Shown one piece after another: positions 11,680-22,144 of a stretch of 64,000 bases of DNA (its first letter is position 1; each line of letters starts with the position of its first letter). Origin of the DNA: Hoplostethus atlanticus (taxonomy: Eukaryota > Chordata > Actinopteri > Trachichthyiformes > Trachichthyidae); contig JAXDDX010000052.1 of NCBI GenBank assembly GCA_034670405.1, positions 1,674,001 through 1,738,000 of the forward strand. The letters run 5' to 3'. The position numbers and the translations under genes were made by a program. Below the pieces are notes generated by a model, which saw nothing but the letters and a program-made list of their open reading frames with translations, ran no database searches and was not told where the DNA came from.

Positions 11680-12290
11680 AAGTCCAACATAGTCTTTCAG
11701 TTATATTAGGTGATGTCCCACCATGGGTTTTTTGTGATCCTAATATAAATTTACAGCTAATTGAGATTAGTCAGAAATGCAAATTAACCACATTGGGAAT
11801 ATATGTTCCTTTTTCTGGGTTCCTGTTCATGCTGGTGTAAATGAGAAGGCTGATAAAATGGCAAAAACTGCCTTAAAAGTGAATGACAGCAATATTTTAG
11901 GAATATCTTTTGGAGGGGGAGAGGCAAAATCAATAATCAAACCAGTTGTGAGGGAATTGTGGATAAGAAGATAACAGCAGGTTTGGGCATACAAGACTAA
12001 ATTCAACTGTGTTTATTATGGGAAAGAATGCATCTAATGAATGTGACGAATGTAATTGATATTGAGAGGGTGAGGTTAGATGAACTAGGTAGGAAATTAG
12101 ATATTAGAGGACTAGATATGAGATAAGCAGTGGGTATTAGGTGGGGCAATATTCAGCCCTTTTACTAAAAGACAAGAAGCTAATAAATCGAATATAAGTA
12201 AGTTTATGCCGTCACGCTGCACACAGTCGGTGGCGGTATGCAGCTTTTACGTTGGTTTGCGACTCGCCATTAAAACCAGAAGAAGAAGTA
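11680..12290 (+). mobile_element. 3' end of an I-clade LINE, ending just upstream of dhrs13-like copy 2
   Basis: The frame 11777-11974 contains ICSFFWVPVHAGVNEKADKMAK, typical of the C-terminal RNase H domain of I/Nimb-type LINEs. The segment ends at about 12215-12290 with the characteristic GGTGGCGGTATGCA, CGCCATTAAAACCAG and a short GAAGAAGAAG tail. The coding part is fragmentary. The tail ends only about 80 bp before the copy 2 start codon. Confidence 0.75.
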
Positions 12291-12368
12291 GTTCCTCTTA
12301 GGAAGCGCTCGCGCTGTTAGTAATTCAAACGTCAGTCCGCCAGGCGACAGCAGGGAAAACACAGCCCA
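12291..12368 (+). promoter_or_regulatory. Proximal promoter/5' UTR of dhrs13-like copy 2
   Basis: These 78 bp separate a LINE tail from the start codon. The segment is moderately GC-rich (GAAGCGCTCGCGCTG) with no TATA box that I can see. The start site is unknown. If transcription starts farther up, the LINE 3' end is part of the promoter or 5' UTR. Confidence 0.4.
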
Positions 12369-15300
12369 ATGGATACCTATGCTCTTGTAGCTGCTACAGT
12401 AGTGGGAGTCTACCTGATTATTTATAAGTTTTGCATTAAAGGAGCTTCATGCAGGAGCAATGCAAAACTCAACGGGAAAACAGTGATTGTTACTGGTGAG
12501 CCTGAACTATTGTCAAAACTGTGTTGTTCAGTAGTTCACTATACTGTAACGTGTTTATGGAGAAAAAGACATCGCGCATTCAATATTCACGCGCTTATGC
12601 CTAAAACAAATCCCAAAAGTGATTATTCCAAAACTCCCTGTTGCGTTGTGACGCCGAGCAGAAATGTTAAAGATTTAACTCATCGAGTCTCGTGAAACAA
12701 AGAAAAGATTAAAAAAACCTGTGAAATAGTAGTCAGGTTTCCAGTTTGACTGCAGATAAGATAAGGTCAGAGCTAAAGTCCTGTCCCTACGCAGTGTTTT
12801 TCAACAAGACACATTTGCTATTAATTCTTAGGATATGAAGTACAAACAACGGCGTGTAACAACACATTATGTAATAACACCGCATTATGTAATAACTCAA
12901 CAAAATGTAATACATTTTCACTTCATTATGTAATAACACCCGCATCTTGTAATAATCTGCTGCATTTTGTAATAAACAGCCTGAACGCAATATGTAATAC
13001 ATTTCCCCGCATTTTGTAATAAATTATTACATATTGCGGTGGTTATTACAAAAACTTTTTTTTGATGAAAATGTAATAATAAGGTGCATTATGTAATAAC
13101 CAACCAAAATGGATGTCTTCATTCATGAAAATCGTTATAACATAACAACAATGTTTATTTTATGCATTCTAGCATGAATCATACTGACTCAAAATTCAAA
13201 ATACGCATTGATTGCTGTTGTCTATATCCCATACATAAGATCCAAAGGGTACAGGTCACAATAATGGTTCATTTCAGATCTGTCAAAAAATAAATAGCTA
13301 AATTAATTGAATATATATCAAACATTCCTTTAAATATACTGCATGATGATGCTCACGCATCTAGTTCTAATATGTGGTAATTTAACACATTAACATTGTG
13401 AAAATGTGTTCTATTCACTTAATGTTTTCTGTTTTGTGCATACATTGTTATACCCTTCCATCTGGCTGGTTAAATGACCAGACAGCATATGCATCAAGAA
13501 TGTTGATTGTATTATTGTTATTATTATTATTAATTTCCCTCATTATCACATTGTAAATGTATGTAATACTTTCTAACAGGCCTGGTAGCTATTGCTAATT
13601 TTCTCTAAAATGCTCAAACTTGCCAAAAAAAACATGTCAGCAACTTAGTTTGTTCATAAATGAGTCAATAAACATGGACATTTTTAAAATATGTGAACTA
13701 TTCCTATGAATACATTCCTATGATGTTAAACAGAGTGAAGGAAAAAAACATTTTCCTGTCAGAAAAGACCAATATTATCTGCTAGGCGAGTGTTGTCATT
13801 GCTAACCAGCACATTGTTATTAGCATAAAGGTTTGAGCTTTTATCTTTACACTTTTCATATTAGTTGAGAAGCTACTCTACAGTAAACTCTAAATGAGAT
13901 AAACTCTAAATCCAATGCTTTGCAGAGAAATAACATTTTATTCACACTCAATATCATAGCCTACCTTTCAACATGTGGCCAATGATAGACACTACAATTT
14001 ATTCTCCCTCTTCCAAGGCAATTCAATAACTTTATTTATAGCACTTTTTTTTTTAGCACGGTGGCAATTCAAGGTGCTTTACAAAGATTAAAAGACAGAG
14101 GCAATTGATACATAGACAATTTATAAGAAAAGACAATTGATTTGGGTACAAGATCTTCAGAAAAGATAGAAACGAAGGCAGGGGTGGGGGGATGTTGATT
14201 TACATCAAAGACAGCATTAAATGCAGTCTCATTGAATGGCCAGAGGATGTCATTCTTGAATGCATTGGGCTGAATGTTTCACTGTCCCCACAAATATCTT
14301 TCATTCTCATTGGTTTATACTGCCCCCCCTCATCTGACATCCTATTTTATGAACAGCTATGTAGCATCCTTAAATCATGTGACAGTAAGAAAGAGCTCTT
14401 GCTTATGGGCGATTTCAATATAAACTGGGAAAATAAACCATCTAGGAAAAAACTCAAGGAGATTACTGATCGCTTTAACCTGACCCAGATAGTCCAAGGC
14501 CCAACAAGAATAACAAACTCATCCAAGACCCAAATTGATTTAATGTTCACAAATAGACCAGAGCGAATCACAAAGTCCCATAACCTGCTGACTGGGCTAT
14601 CTGACCATAATACCACACTGCTGATAAGGAAACTTTGCAAAAAACATTTCGGTAACCCCATCATTAAAAAACATCAACAAAAAATTCCCAAAAATGAATT
14701 AAATAACTTTGATAACACTATCATGGAAATTGACTGGTCTAATGTTTTATCCCATGAGGATGTGGAAGTAGGCAGCAATACATTTTTGAAGACCATAGGC
14801 AACATCTTTGACTCTTTCAGCAGAAAAATAAAAAAAGCACACAGACAGAAGGCTTCTTTACCCTGGCTCAATGAGGACGTGATCTTGCATTGAAAAAAGC
14901 ACTGAAGTCAGGGCTCAGCACTGATAGGCTCATATTTACATCCCTACGTAACAAGGTCATTAGGGACATCAGAAAAGCCAAAGCTGGGTTCTTCATAAAA
15001 GTGATAAACGAAGCAAGAGGCAATGGGAAAGTGATCTGGAAAAACCTTCACAAACTAACCGGGAAAGATGATGATCAGTCTACAAAGCAGCTTGAAATCA
15101 AAGTGAATGGAACTTTAACCCAAGATCCTACTATGATTTCAGGTTTTTTTAATCAGTTTTTTATAGAGTCTGTTCAGGAGCTGGCTCAAAGCTCTCAAAC
15201 CACAGCCACTGAACTAGCCCCCATTGACAACACAAAACCAGTTTTCTCAATCCCAGAAATATCCGACACAGCAGTGGAGAAAATGATCAGCTCTCTGAGG

Positions 15301-18300
15301 AACTCGAAAACAAAAGATGTCCATGACTTAGATACTGCATTCCTGAAAAAGCACAAGAACACCCTTGTCCGCCCGACTGCTCATCTGATAAACCTGTCCA
15401 TCAAGCAGGGCATCTTTCCTGATGCCTGGAAGTTTGCTGCCGTTACTCCAATATTCAAATCTGGAGACCCAACAGATGTTGGCAATTTCAGGCCTATTAG
15501 CATCCTACCAGTTTTATCCAAGGTGGCAGAGAAATGGGTGACAGAGCAGCTGACAGCACATCTGAGTCAGGGCCATAACCCCTTGCATCCTATGCAATTT
15601 GGGTTTAGGTCCAATCATTCGACGGATACAGCTAACTGCCATCTTCTAGAGTGCATAAAATCTAAAATGGATAAAGGGGGTGTAGTTGGTGCTGTCTTTT
15701 TAGACCTAAGGAAGGCCTTTGATACAGTGAATCAGTGTATTGGAACACTGCCCACAAATGTAAGGACCTGCACTACCCTTGGACTGTTCAAAAAAACTCT
15801 GAAAAACTGTCTCAAAGAACACCAGAGCTGTACCCATCACTAAATCTCCAGCTCTTGTGTGTACCACCTCCATCTATTCAAGTGTGGACATTGCATTTAC
15901 TGATTCTTTTTAATGCTAATGTTTCCTAACATAATGTACTGTTTTTATTTTTATTTTTTTAACTTTATTGTAATTGTTATGTTGTTGACCTGCCTGGGGA
16001 CTACAGATGTAAATTAGCCTCGTGGCTAACTCTGACACATTTACATTGAAATGTGAACTAAAATGTTGATTGATGTGTACTGTCCCTGCCAAATAAATCT
16101 TAAAATAAATAAAAAATAAAATAAATACATTTATAAGAACAATGAATAAATAAATAGTGGTGTAGGGCCTAGATAAAAACTAGATTTAAAACAAGTTTAA
16201 CATTTTTTAAAGAACTCAAATAACTTAACTAAAAGCATCCATGAACAGTGTGGTTTTGAGTCCTGATTCAAAAGTTTCGAGGGTTAGGCTACTTTTAAGA
16301 TCGACAGGGAGTCTGGTCCAGAGATGCGCAGCATAGTGAGTGACTAAAGGTTGCTTCACCAACTTTAGCCCTGGCACTGGGCACTACTAGCAGCCCACTC
16401 CCACTTGACCTGAGAGACCTGGCAGGAGTGTACGCCTTAAACATGTCTGTAATGTATTTTGATTCCACTCCATGTATTGATTTATAAACAAGCAGAATTT
16501 CCTTATATTAAATTCTGTGGCTGACGGAAAGCCAGTGTAGTGGCAGTGGTAGTGGTAGTTATTATAAAATGCGGGGGAAATTTATTACATATTGCGTTCA
16601 GGCTGTTTATTACAAAATGCGGCAGATTATTACAAAATGCGGGTGTTATTACATAATGAGGTGAAAATGTATTACATTTTGTCGAGTTGTTACATAATGC
16701 GGTGTTATTACATAATGTGTTGTTACAGGGCAGATTTAGTAATTTGGGGGCCCTAGGCAAAGACAAGCATGGGGCACCCTGAATCCCAACCTTCACTCTT
16801 TTCAATCCATCCTTACTTTACAATACCTTTATGCTTGGGCTGAGGAAAGTCTACATGTGAGGCTAGAGCTCACTAGAGCTTGTTGAGCTTGGAAGCACTG
16901 GTAATATTGCTAGTAACAAACACTAGCAGCAGTTGATTCTTCAATGAAAAATGTTCTCAGCAAAGCTGAATCTTCCCCTCTTATTCATGCTTTTACTGAC
17001 TAATCCAAAAGAATAGTTACTAAATTTAGGATAATTCTATTTCAGGAAGTAACACAGGCATTGGGAAGACCACAGCCATCGATCTGGCTAAGAGGGGAGC
17101 CAGGGTTATTCTGGCCTGTCGCAGTAAGCAGAGAGGAGAAGCTGCTCTCGCTGAAGTCAAGAGGGTGACAAAACAACATCTGCCTATTTTACTTTGAACC
17201 ACACTGAAGTTTATGTTATGTAAAGTTTGCCTAGTAGCTGAAATACTGTTATATATTATATGTCTCAGGAGAGTGGGAACAATGAGGTGGTGTTCATGCA
17301 GTTGGATCTGGGGAGTCTGAAGTCTGTCCGCTGCTTTGCTGAAACCTTCCTGAAGACTGAAGCCAGACTGGACCTGCTCATCAACAACGCAGGTTAGGAT
17401 GCTGAAAAATATTGTGTAAAAAGTTGTTGCACTGCTCTTCCCAGAGATCACCTGTCAATCAAACTGTCTAGTACTGTGACGTCTTTCTCCTTGGATTTTC
17501 TGTTGATGACTTTTCTGTAGGTGGCGCTCTTTTCTTTGTCTGTTCAGCCATGGTGGCTATCGCTGCTCATGCTAACTACCCAGTTCTTCTATTTATTCTG
17601 GAGATGTAACAGGAAATGTAAAAAACGCATAATTTCCTGTGCGTCAGAGGATTCCTTCAGGAGACCTACCTGACACCGGGTGTTTAGAAGCGCAAAATGT
17701 AAAAGTTTTAGTTTTAATTTATTCTTATAGGTGTCATGGTGGACTATTAGTTTAGTACGCTTCCAGAGCCGTTGTGCCTTTCTACCTTCTAGTTGTAGTT
17801 TTGTTTCTCCACGGGTCTTTGTTCTTGCCAGAGATACATTCACTGAGGCGAGAATTGAATTTCTGAGACAGGAAGTTGCATGTGGAGGCAGTTAAAGGAG
17901 GTAGAGGAAGCATGAGGTCAGTGAAGGCGTCAGGAGAGGAATCAGAGAGATATCGTTCGGTAACAGTCCATGTCATGGCTTTGGTGCTAAGGCAAAGTGA
18001 CATTTCAAAGAACACACAGTAGTGGTCTGATATACCAACATCTGCTGTCTGTGGCATCCTGATGTCTAAGCCATGTGAGATAACAAGGGTGTGACCTAGC
18101 TTGTGTGTAGGGCCAGAGACAGATTGAGTTAGGTCATATGAGTTAAGAAGTCTCATGAAGTCTATGGCCGTATAGTCTGTGGGTACATCAACATGAATAA
18201 TAAAATCACCAACAATTAGAATATAACCAGTTGAAGCCAGGTGGAGCCAGGTAACCAGGACCAGAACATGGGTCCATGCCTGGTAAAGGCGATGTCCGAT

Positions 18301-20594
18301 GAGATGTTAGTGTACAGACAGGGACCCTGAGAATATCAAATCGCAAGACCTAATGGATGATGGTCTGGCTTGGAGAATAGGCTGAGTGGGGGGGGTTGTC
18401 TAGTCTGTAGAAGATTGTCCAACTCCACCAGCTTTGTCCTGAGGTCAACAGTGACCTGGCAGATAGAGGAGACGGGGGGGAGCTGGGGAGGTGAGGTCCG
18501 AGGGACAGCCCAGGACAGTTTCTGTAGGCCTGCAGTCAGACATAGCCCTGATACAGGACCCTTTGGGAGTCTTTCATCATATGGCTGTTTACCTCTCCCA
18601 TAGGGTCCCATTGACTTTTTACCGCACGAAAGTCTGCGAGCCCGATAACGAAACCAATACGTCGAATTTCACTTACCTAAACAGCTGTCCATAATCCTTC
18701 ACTTGTCTACTTGTATGGCGGTGGGCGGAGCTAATCTCCTATGCACAAATAAACTTTTATACTTTGTTAAAGACAGGTATACTCCAACATCTCTATTGTA
18801 ATGAAATCCAAGATGGCTGACAGACATCCAAGATGGCTCAAAGTCTTCTTTGAAGAGTCAGCTATCTTGGATTTCATTACAATGGAAATGTTGGAGTATA
18901 CCTGTCTTTATTATATAATGTCTACTTTATTGGTCCCCGGGTGTCTCCGGGTCGTTATATGGTCATTAGCCACGGCTAGCCTCGCTTGTCTATTAGAAAA
19001 GAGTCTAATTTTTTCAGCATCTCTAATATAGTAGAGTGTCTTGATTCTCTTCTTGAGCTCATCGATCTCTTGAGTCAGTTTCCTGCAATCCGTGCAGGTC
19101 TTCATTTTGCTGGTATTCAAAGTAATAGTTGTATTAGTAGTAGTATCAGCAGTCACAGTGGTGAGATAAAACAGGCTGTGCTGGCTGTCCTCCGCTCATG
19201 GAGAATAGAAGCAATAAAAGGAATAATAGTTCCTAGAAGTCCGCAAAGGAACTAAAAGTAAGCTAAGAATAGATGTAAAAGAAATAAAACAAAATCACTG
19301 ATAGTTAAAAGGTTTAAAGCGGCTATAGTAAAAGTGTAGAGTGGAGCAAGAGCAGAGCGAGGTGCGTGTGCTGCTGCCTTGATACCTACATATATTGCAA
19401 ATTTTATGGCCACCGATAGAGGATGATAAAAGTCGCCCTTTTTATGAGCTAAAGCAACCAATTGTTTCCTCCTTACCCCAGGAATCTTCTTGCAGGGTAA
19501 AACGGAGGACGGATTGGGTATGATGTTCGGCGTCAACCACATCGGCCCCTTCCTGTTAACCAACCTGCTGCTGGAGCGGCTGAAAGAGTGCGGCCCAAGC
19601 CGGGTGGTCAACGTGGCGTCCGCCTTACACAATGGCGGCAAAGTCGACTTCAGTTACCTGAGCGCTCACAAGGCCGTGGGGGAGGGAACCTATTACCTAG
19701 ACCTGGTGAAGATCTACAGCAGCACCAAGTTATGCAACGTCCTCTTCACCCACGAGCTGGCCAAGAGGCTGCAGGGCACCGAGGTCACCTGCTACAGCCT
19801 CCATCCAGGTCTTTCCCGCCTCCTTCATTATCGTGTACATATTCTATCAGTGCACAGTAAAGCCAGACAGGAGTCTAATGTGACAACACACAACATACAG
19901 TCACATGAATTGGAATTTATTTTATATGGTATATTTTATTCCTGGGACAAGCATCCAAGGACTTTCTCGTTACAGCTCTTCAAAAGTGCATTATGTTGTA
20001 ACCTGTCTGATAGCCAATACTTTGTGCCAATATTCAATATCTATTTTAATCAACTGATAATACATATATAAGAATAGTCATTCTTATACATTTTCTAATT
20101 TAGGTAATTCCTGGTCAACTAAATTAAACTATTCCTCATTTTGCTGGGTGTCCCCCTGGAACCACCTCAAAGACCCCTGGGACTTCTTGAACCTCACTTT
20201 GAGAGACTGTTTTAGTCGACTGAGATAAACCAGCAGCTATGAAAAGTAAAAGTAAAGGAGTATAGCTTCACTAAAAGTAAAATGCCAACCTTTTTTTGTT
20301 TTTAACTCATAGTGCCATTCTCTTTCTTCGTTAGGTGTTGTCAGAACCGACATAGCCCGCAATGCCAGCAAGCTTGCCATGTTGTTTGTCAAGCCCATCA
20401 GCATGCTGTTCTTCAAGAACCCCGTTCAAGGATCGCAGACCACCCTGCATTGTGCTCTCCAGGAGGGAATCGAGCCCCTCAGCGGACGTTACTTTTCCAA
20501 CTGTGCGGCAAAGGACGTCTCTCCCAAAGCCAAAGACGATGCTGTGGCGAAGAAGCTGTGGGAGCTGAGTGAGAGCCTGAGTGGACTTGCGTGA
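12369..20594 (+). CDS. dhrs13: dhrs13-like SDR, copy 2 (complete, five exons)
   Basis: This is the complete gene: exons 12369-12495, 17046-17164, 17269-17392, 19482-19808 and 20335-20594, 318 residues, with TGA at 20592-20594. Exon 1 encodes a single hydrophobic anchor (residues about 5-20, [15 protein letters not shown]), then GKTVIVTG. The cofactor loop [16 protein letters not shown] (catalytic Ser) and YSSTK (catalytic Tyr, Lys) are all present, as is the C-terminal [11 protein letters not shown]. The enzyme is therefore predicted to be an active membrane-bound NAD(P)-dependent oxidoreductase of the DHRS13 group, substrate unknown. Intron 1 (4550 bp) and intron 3 (2089 bp) are swollen by mobile elements, while introns 2 and 4 are 104 and 526 bp. 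Exon phases are identical to copies 1 and 3. ATG 12369 is chosen because it gives the anchor and the same exon 1 length (127 nt) as copy 3. Confidence 0.92.
12855..13022 (+). repeat. Left inverted terminus of the 3.9-kb element
   Basis: This is an array of degenerate units with core GTAATAA, spaced about 18-26 bp apart. Just inside it, around 13020-13040, the array continues in opposite orientation (ATTATTACATATTGCGG), making a local palindrome, and another unit lies near 13090. Confidence 0.85.
13110..14020. other. AT-rich interior of the element, nothing recognised
   Basis: No open frame, transposase motif or tandem array is visible. A TTATTATTATTATT tract sits at about 13515-13535. Confidence 0.5.
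14021..16545 (+). repeat. Older interspersed fish repeat split by the LINE insertion (halves 14021-14129 and 16129-16545)
   Basis: The left half reads GGCAATTCAATAACTTTATT and GGTGCTTTACAAAGATTAAA. The right half contains GATTTATAAACAAGCAG and AATTCTGTGGCTGACGGAAA. Both are characteristic of one abundant teleost repeat in this order, so they were contiguous before the LINE arrived. Confidence 0.55.
14130..16128 (+). mobile_element. Non-LTR retrotransposon (jockey/CR1-superclade), 5'-truncated and internally deleted
   Basis: A perfect 11-bp target duplication ATTTATAAGAA (14119-14129 and 16129-16139) brackets the insertion. Frame 14192-14893 is the C-terminal part of an APE endonuclease ([20 protein letters not shown]). 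Frame 14890-15843 enters the reverse transcriptase ([30 protein letters not shown]). Directly after FDTVN the sequence jumps to the family's C-terminal tail ([19 protein letters not shown]), so most of the RT palm, including the catalytic FADD/YADD motif, is gone. A frame change lies near 14876. The 3' end is an A/AAT-rich tail. Confidence 0.85.
16559..16727 (-). repeat. Right inverted terminus of the 3.9-kb element
   Basis: Reverse complement of the left terminus at about 95% identity, ending GTGTTGTTACA. Immediately outside is ordinary intron sequence. Confidence 0.85.
17432..17695 (+). repeat. Unclassified interspersed repeat, copy a (intron 3 of copy 2)
   Basis: Shares CACTGCTCTTCCCAGAGATC, GTACTGTGACGTC, GTGGCTATCGCTGCTCATGC and CCTACCTGACACCGGGTGTT with copies at about 39975-40390 (inverted) and 55705-55990. 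No inverted termini are obvious. It may be a MITE or SINE-like family of about 450 bp. Confidence 0.7.
17700..19260 (-). mobile_element. L2-type LINE relic in intron 3 of copy 2
   Basis: On the minus strand, 18156-17782 encodes an endonuclease C-terminus ([30 protein letters not shown]), followed at about 17800 by [20 protein letters not shown], both typical of fish L2/Maui elements. Upstream (about 19150-18910) is a short coiled-coil frame ([18 protein letters not shown]) like L2/CR1-type ORF1. The RT is missing. A TA-flanked MITE is inserted at 18770-18908. Confidence 0.65.
18770..18908. mobile_element. Foldback MITE, Tc1/mariner-type (TA target duplication)
   Basis: The 139-bp segment is an almost complete inverted repeat: AAGACAGGTATACTCCAACA at the left and its reverse complement at the right, with arms of about 52 bp. 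It is flanked by TA (18768-18769 and 18909-18910). It could fold into a long hairpin if transcribed as part of intron 3. Confidence 0.85.
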
Positions 20595-21186
20595 AAAGCT
20601 TCCCGCAAAGACGGGTCTCTGTTTTACATAATCCATTTGTCATTGAACACAAGTATTTTTAATCAGGGTTTCTGTAGTTATGTTAATAGTCTTAAATTCA
20701 ATTATCTAAATTGAAGGCCTTAAAAATTGTCTTTTTTGTTGTTGTTGTTGTTAAATATTTTTCAGAGGTCTTTTGACCGGTGATGTTGACTAAGTTACTT
20801 GCCTTTGATGCAAAATGTATGTCACTTCAATGGTCGAAGGAACAGATTTGTTTTTTGGCATTAGAGTGGAACCACACTTACAACACATGCAGAGTGAAAA
20901 ACACAAAACAACTGTCAAGTACTACTGTTTGGATTTTTTGCATTCACTTTGCATTGCATTCATTCATTTAAACAGTCTTAAATTAAACTTGCTGAAATTA
21001 ATTGAATTTAGTGCGATCAATGTACAGCAGGAGTTGTGGTGAGATATATTGGCATGTTTACACACACACACACACTCTTATTTTATTTGAAGAACTACTT
21101 TCTTGACCACTAATAAAATAACTATATTCCACAATTATGCAATTTGAAGCAAGAATTATTCCATGTACCAGCATCCCATGAAGATC
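20595..21186 (+). other. 3' UTR and flank of dhrs13-like copy 2
   Basis: Non-coding sequence follows the stop codon, with a short (CA)n near 21060. The first clear AATAAA signal I see is at 21113-21118, about 520 bp after the stop and 70 bp before a Tc1 element. Confidence 0.55.
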
Positions 21187-22144
21187 TACACCGATCAGCC
21201 ACAACATTAAAACCACTGACAGGTGAAGTGAATAACATTGATTATCTTGTTACAATGGCACCTCAAGGGGTGGGATATATTGGGAAGCCAGTAAACAGTC
21301 AGTTCTTGAAGTTGATTTGTTGGAAGCAGGAAAAATCGGCAAGCATAAGGATTTCAGCGACTTTGACAAGGGCCAAATTGTGATGGCTAGACAACTGGGT
21401 CAGAGCATCTCCAAAACGGCAGGTCTTGTGGGGTGTTCCCAGTATGCAGTGGTTAGTACCTACCAAAAGTGGTCCAAGGAAGGACAACTGGTGAACCGGC
21501 AACAGGGTCATGGGTGCCCAAGGCTCATTATTGCGGGTGGGGAGTGAAGGCTAGCCCGTCTGGTCCGATCCCACAGAAGAGCTACTGTAGCACAAATTGC
21601 TGAAAAAGTTAATGCTTGCTATGATAGAAAGGTGTCAGAACACAGAGTGCATCGCTGCGTATGGGGCTGCGTAGTCGCAGACCGGTCAGAATGCTCATGC
21701 TGACCCCTGTCTACCGCTGAAAGCGCCTACAATGGACACGTGAGCATCAGAACTGGACCATGGAGCATTGGAAGAAGGTGGCCTGGTCTGTTGAATCATG
21801 TTTTCTTTTAGATCCTGTGGACGGCCGGGTGCGTGTGCGTTGTTTACCTGGGGAAGAGATGGCACCAGGATGCATTATGGGAAGAAGGCAAGCCGGCGGA
21901 GTGTAGTGTGATGCTCTGGGCAATGTTCTGCTGGGAAACCTTGGGTCCTGGCATTCATGTGGATGTTACTTTGACACATACCACCTACCTAAACATTGTT
22001 GCAGACCAAGTACACCCCTTCATGGCAACGGTATTCCCTGATGGCAGTGGCCTCTTTCAGAAGGATGATGTGCCCTGCGGCACTGCAAAAATTGTTCAGG
22101 AATGGTTTGAGGAACATGACAAAGAGTTCAAGGTGTTGACTTAG

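Larger units (their letters stand above)
12855..16727. mobile_element. DNA transposon-like element with about 168-bp inverted termini, superfamily unknown
   Basis: The ends 12855-13022 and 16559-16727 are inverted copies of each other, with about 7 substitutions and one indel (about 95% identical). They begin TGTAACAACACATTATG and are built from about eight degenerate units of the type CGCATTATGTAATAAC. The outermost bases are TGTAA...TTACA. Flanks are GGCG and GGGC, so no exact target duplication is evident. Nothing in between looks like a transposase. The inside holds AT-rich sequence, an older fish repeat and a LINE inserted into that repeat. The TGTNR terminus recalls Ginger-type elements, but this is only a suggestion. 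Confidence 0.7.

Noticed and set aside
12855-13110. CRISPR-like array of short repeats
   Set aside because: The units are degenerate, unevenly spaced and mirrored at the other end of a 3.9-kb element. The genome is vertebrate.
19588-19860. Second protein in another frame of exon 4 of copy 2, and similar frames at 20312-20572
   Set aside because: Shadows of the dhrs13-like exons, which have conserved motifs and splice sites in the main frame.
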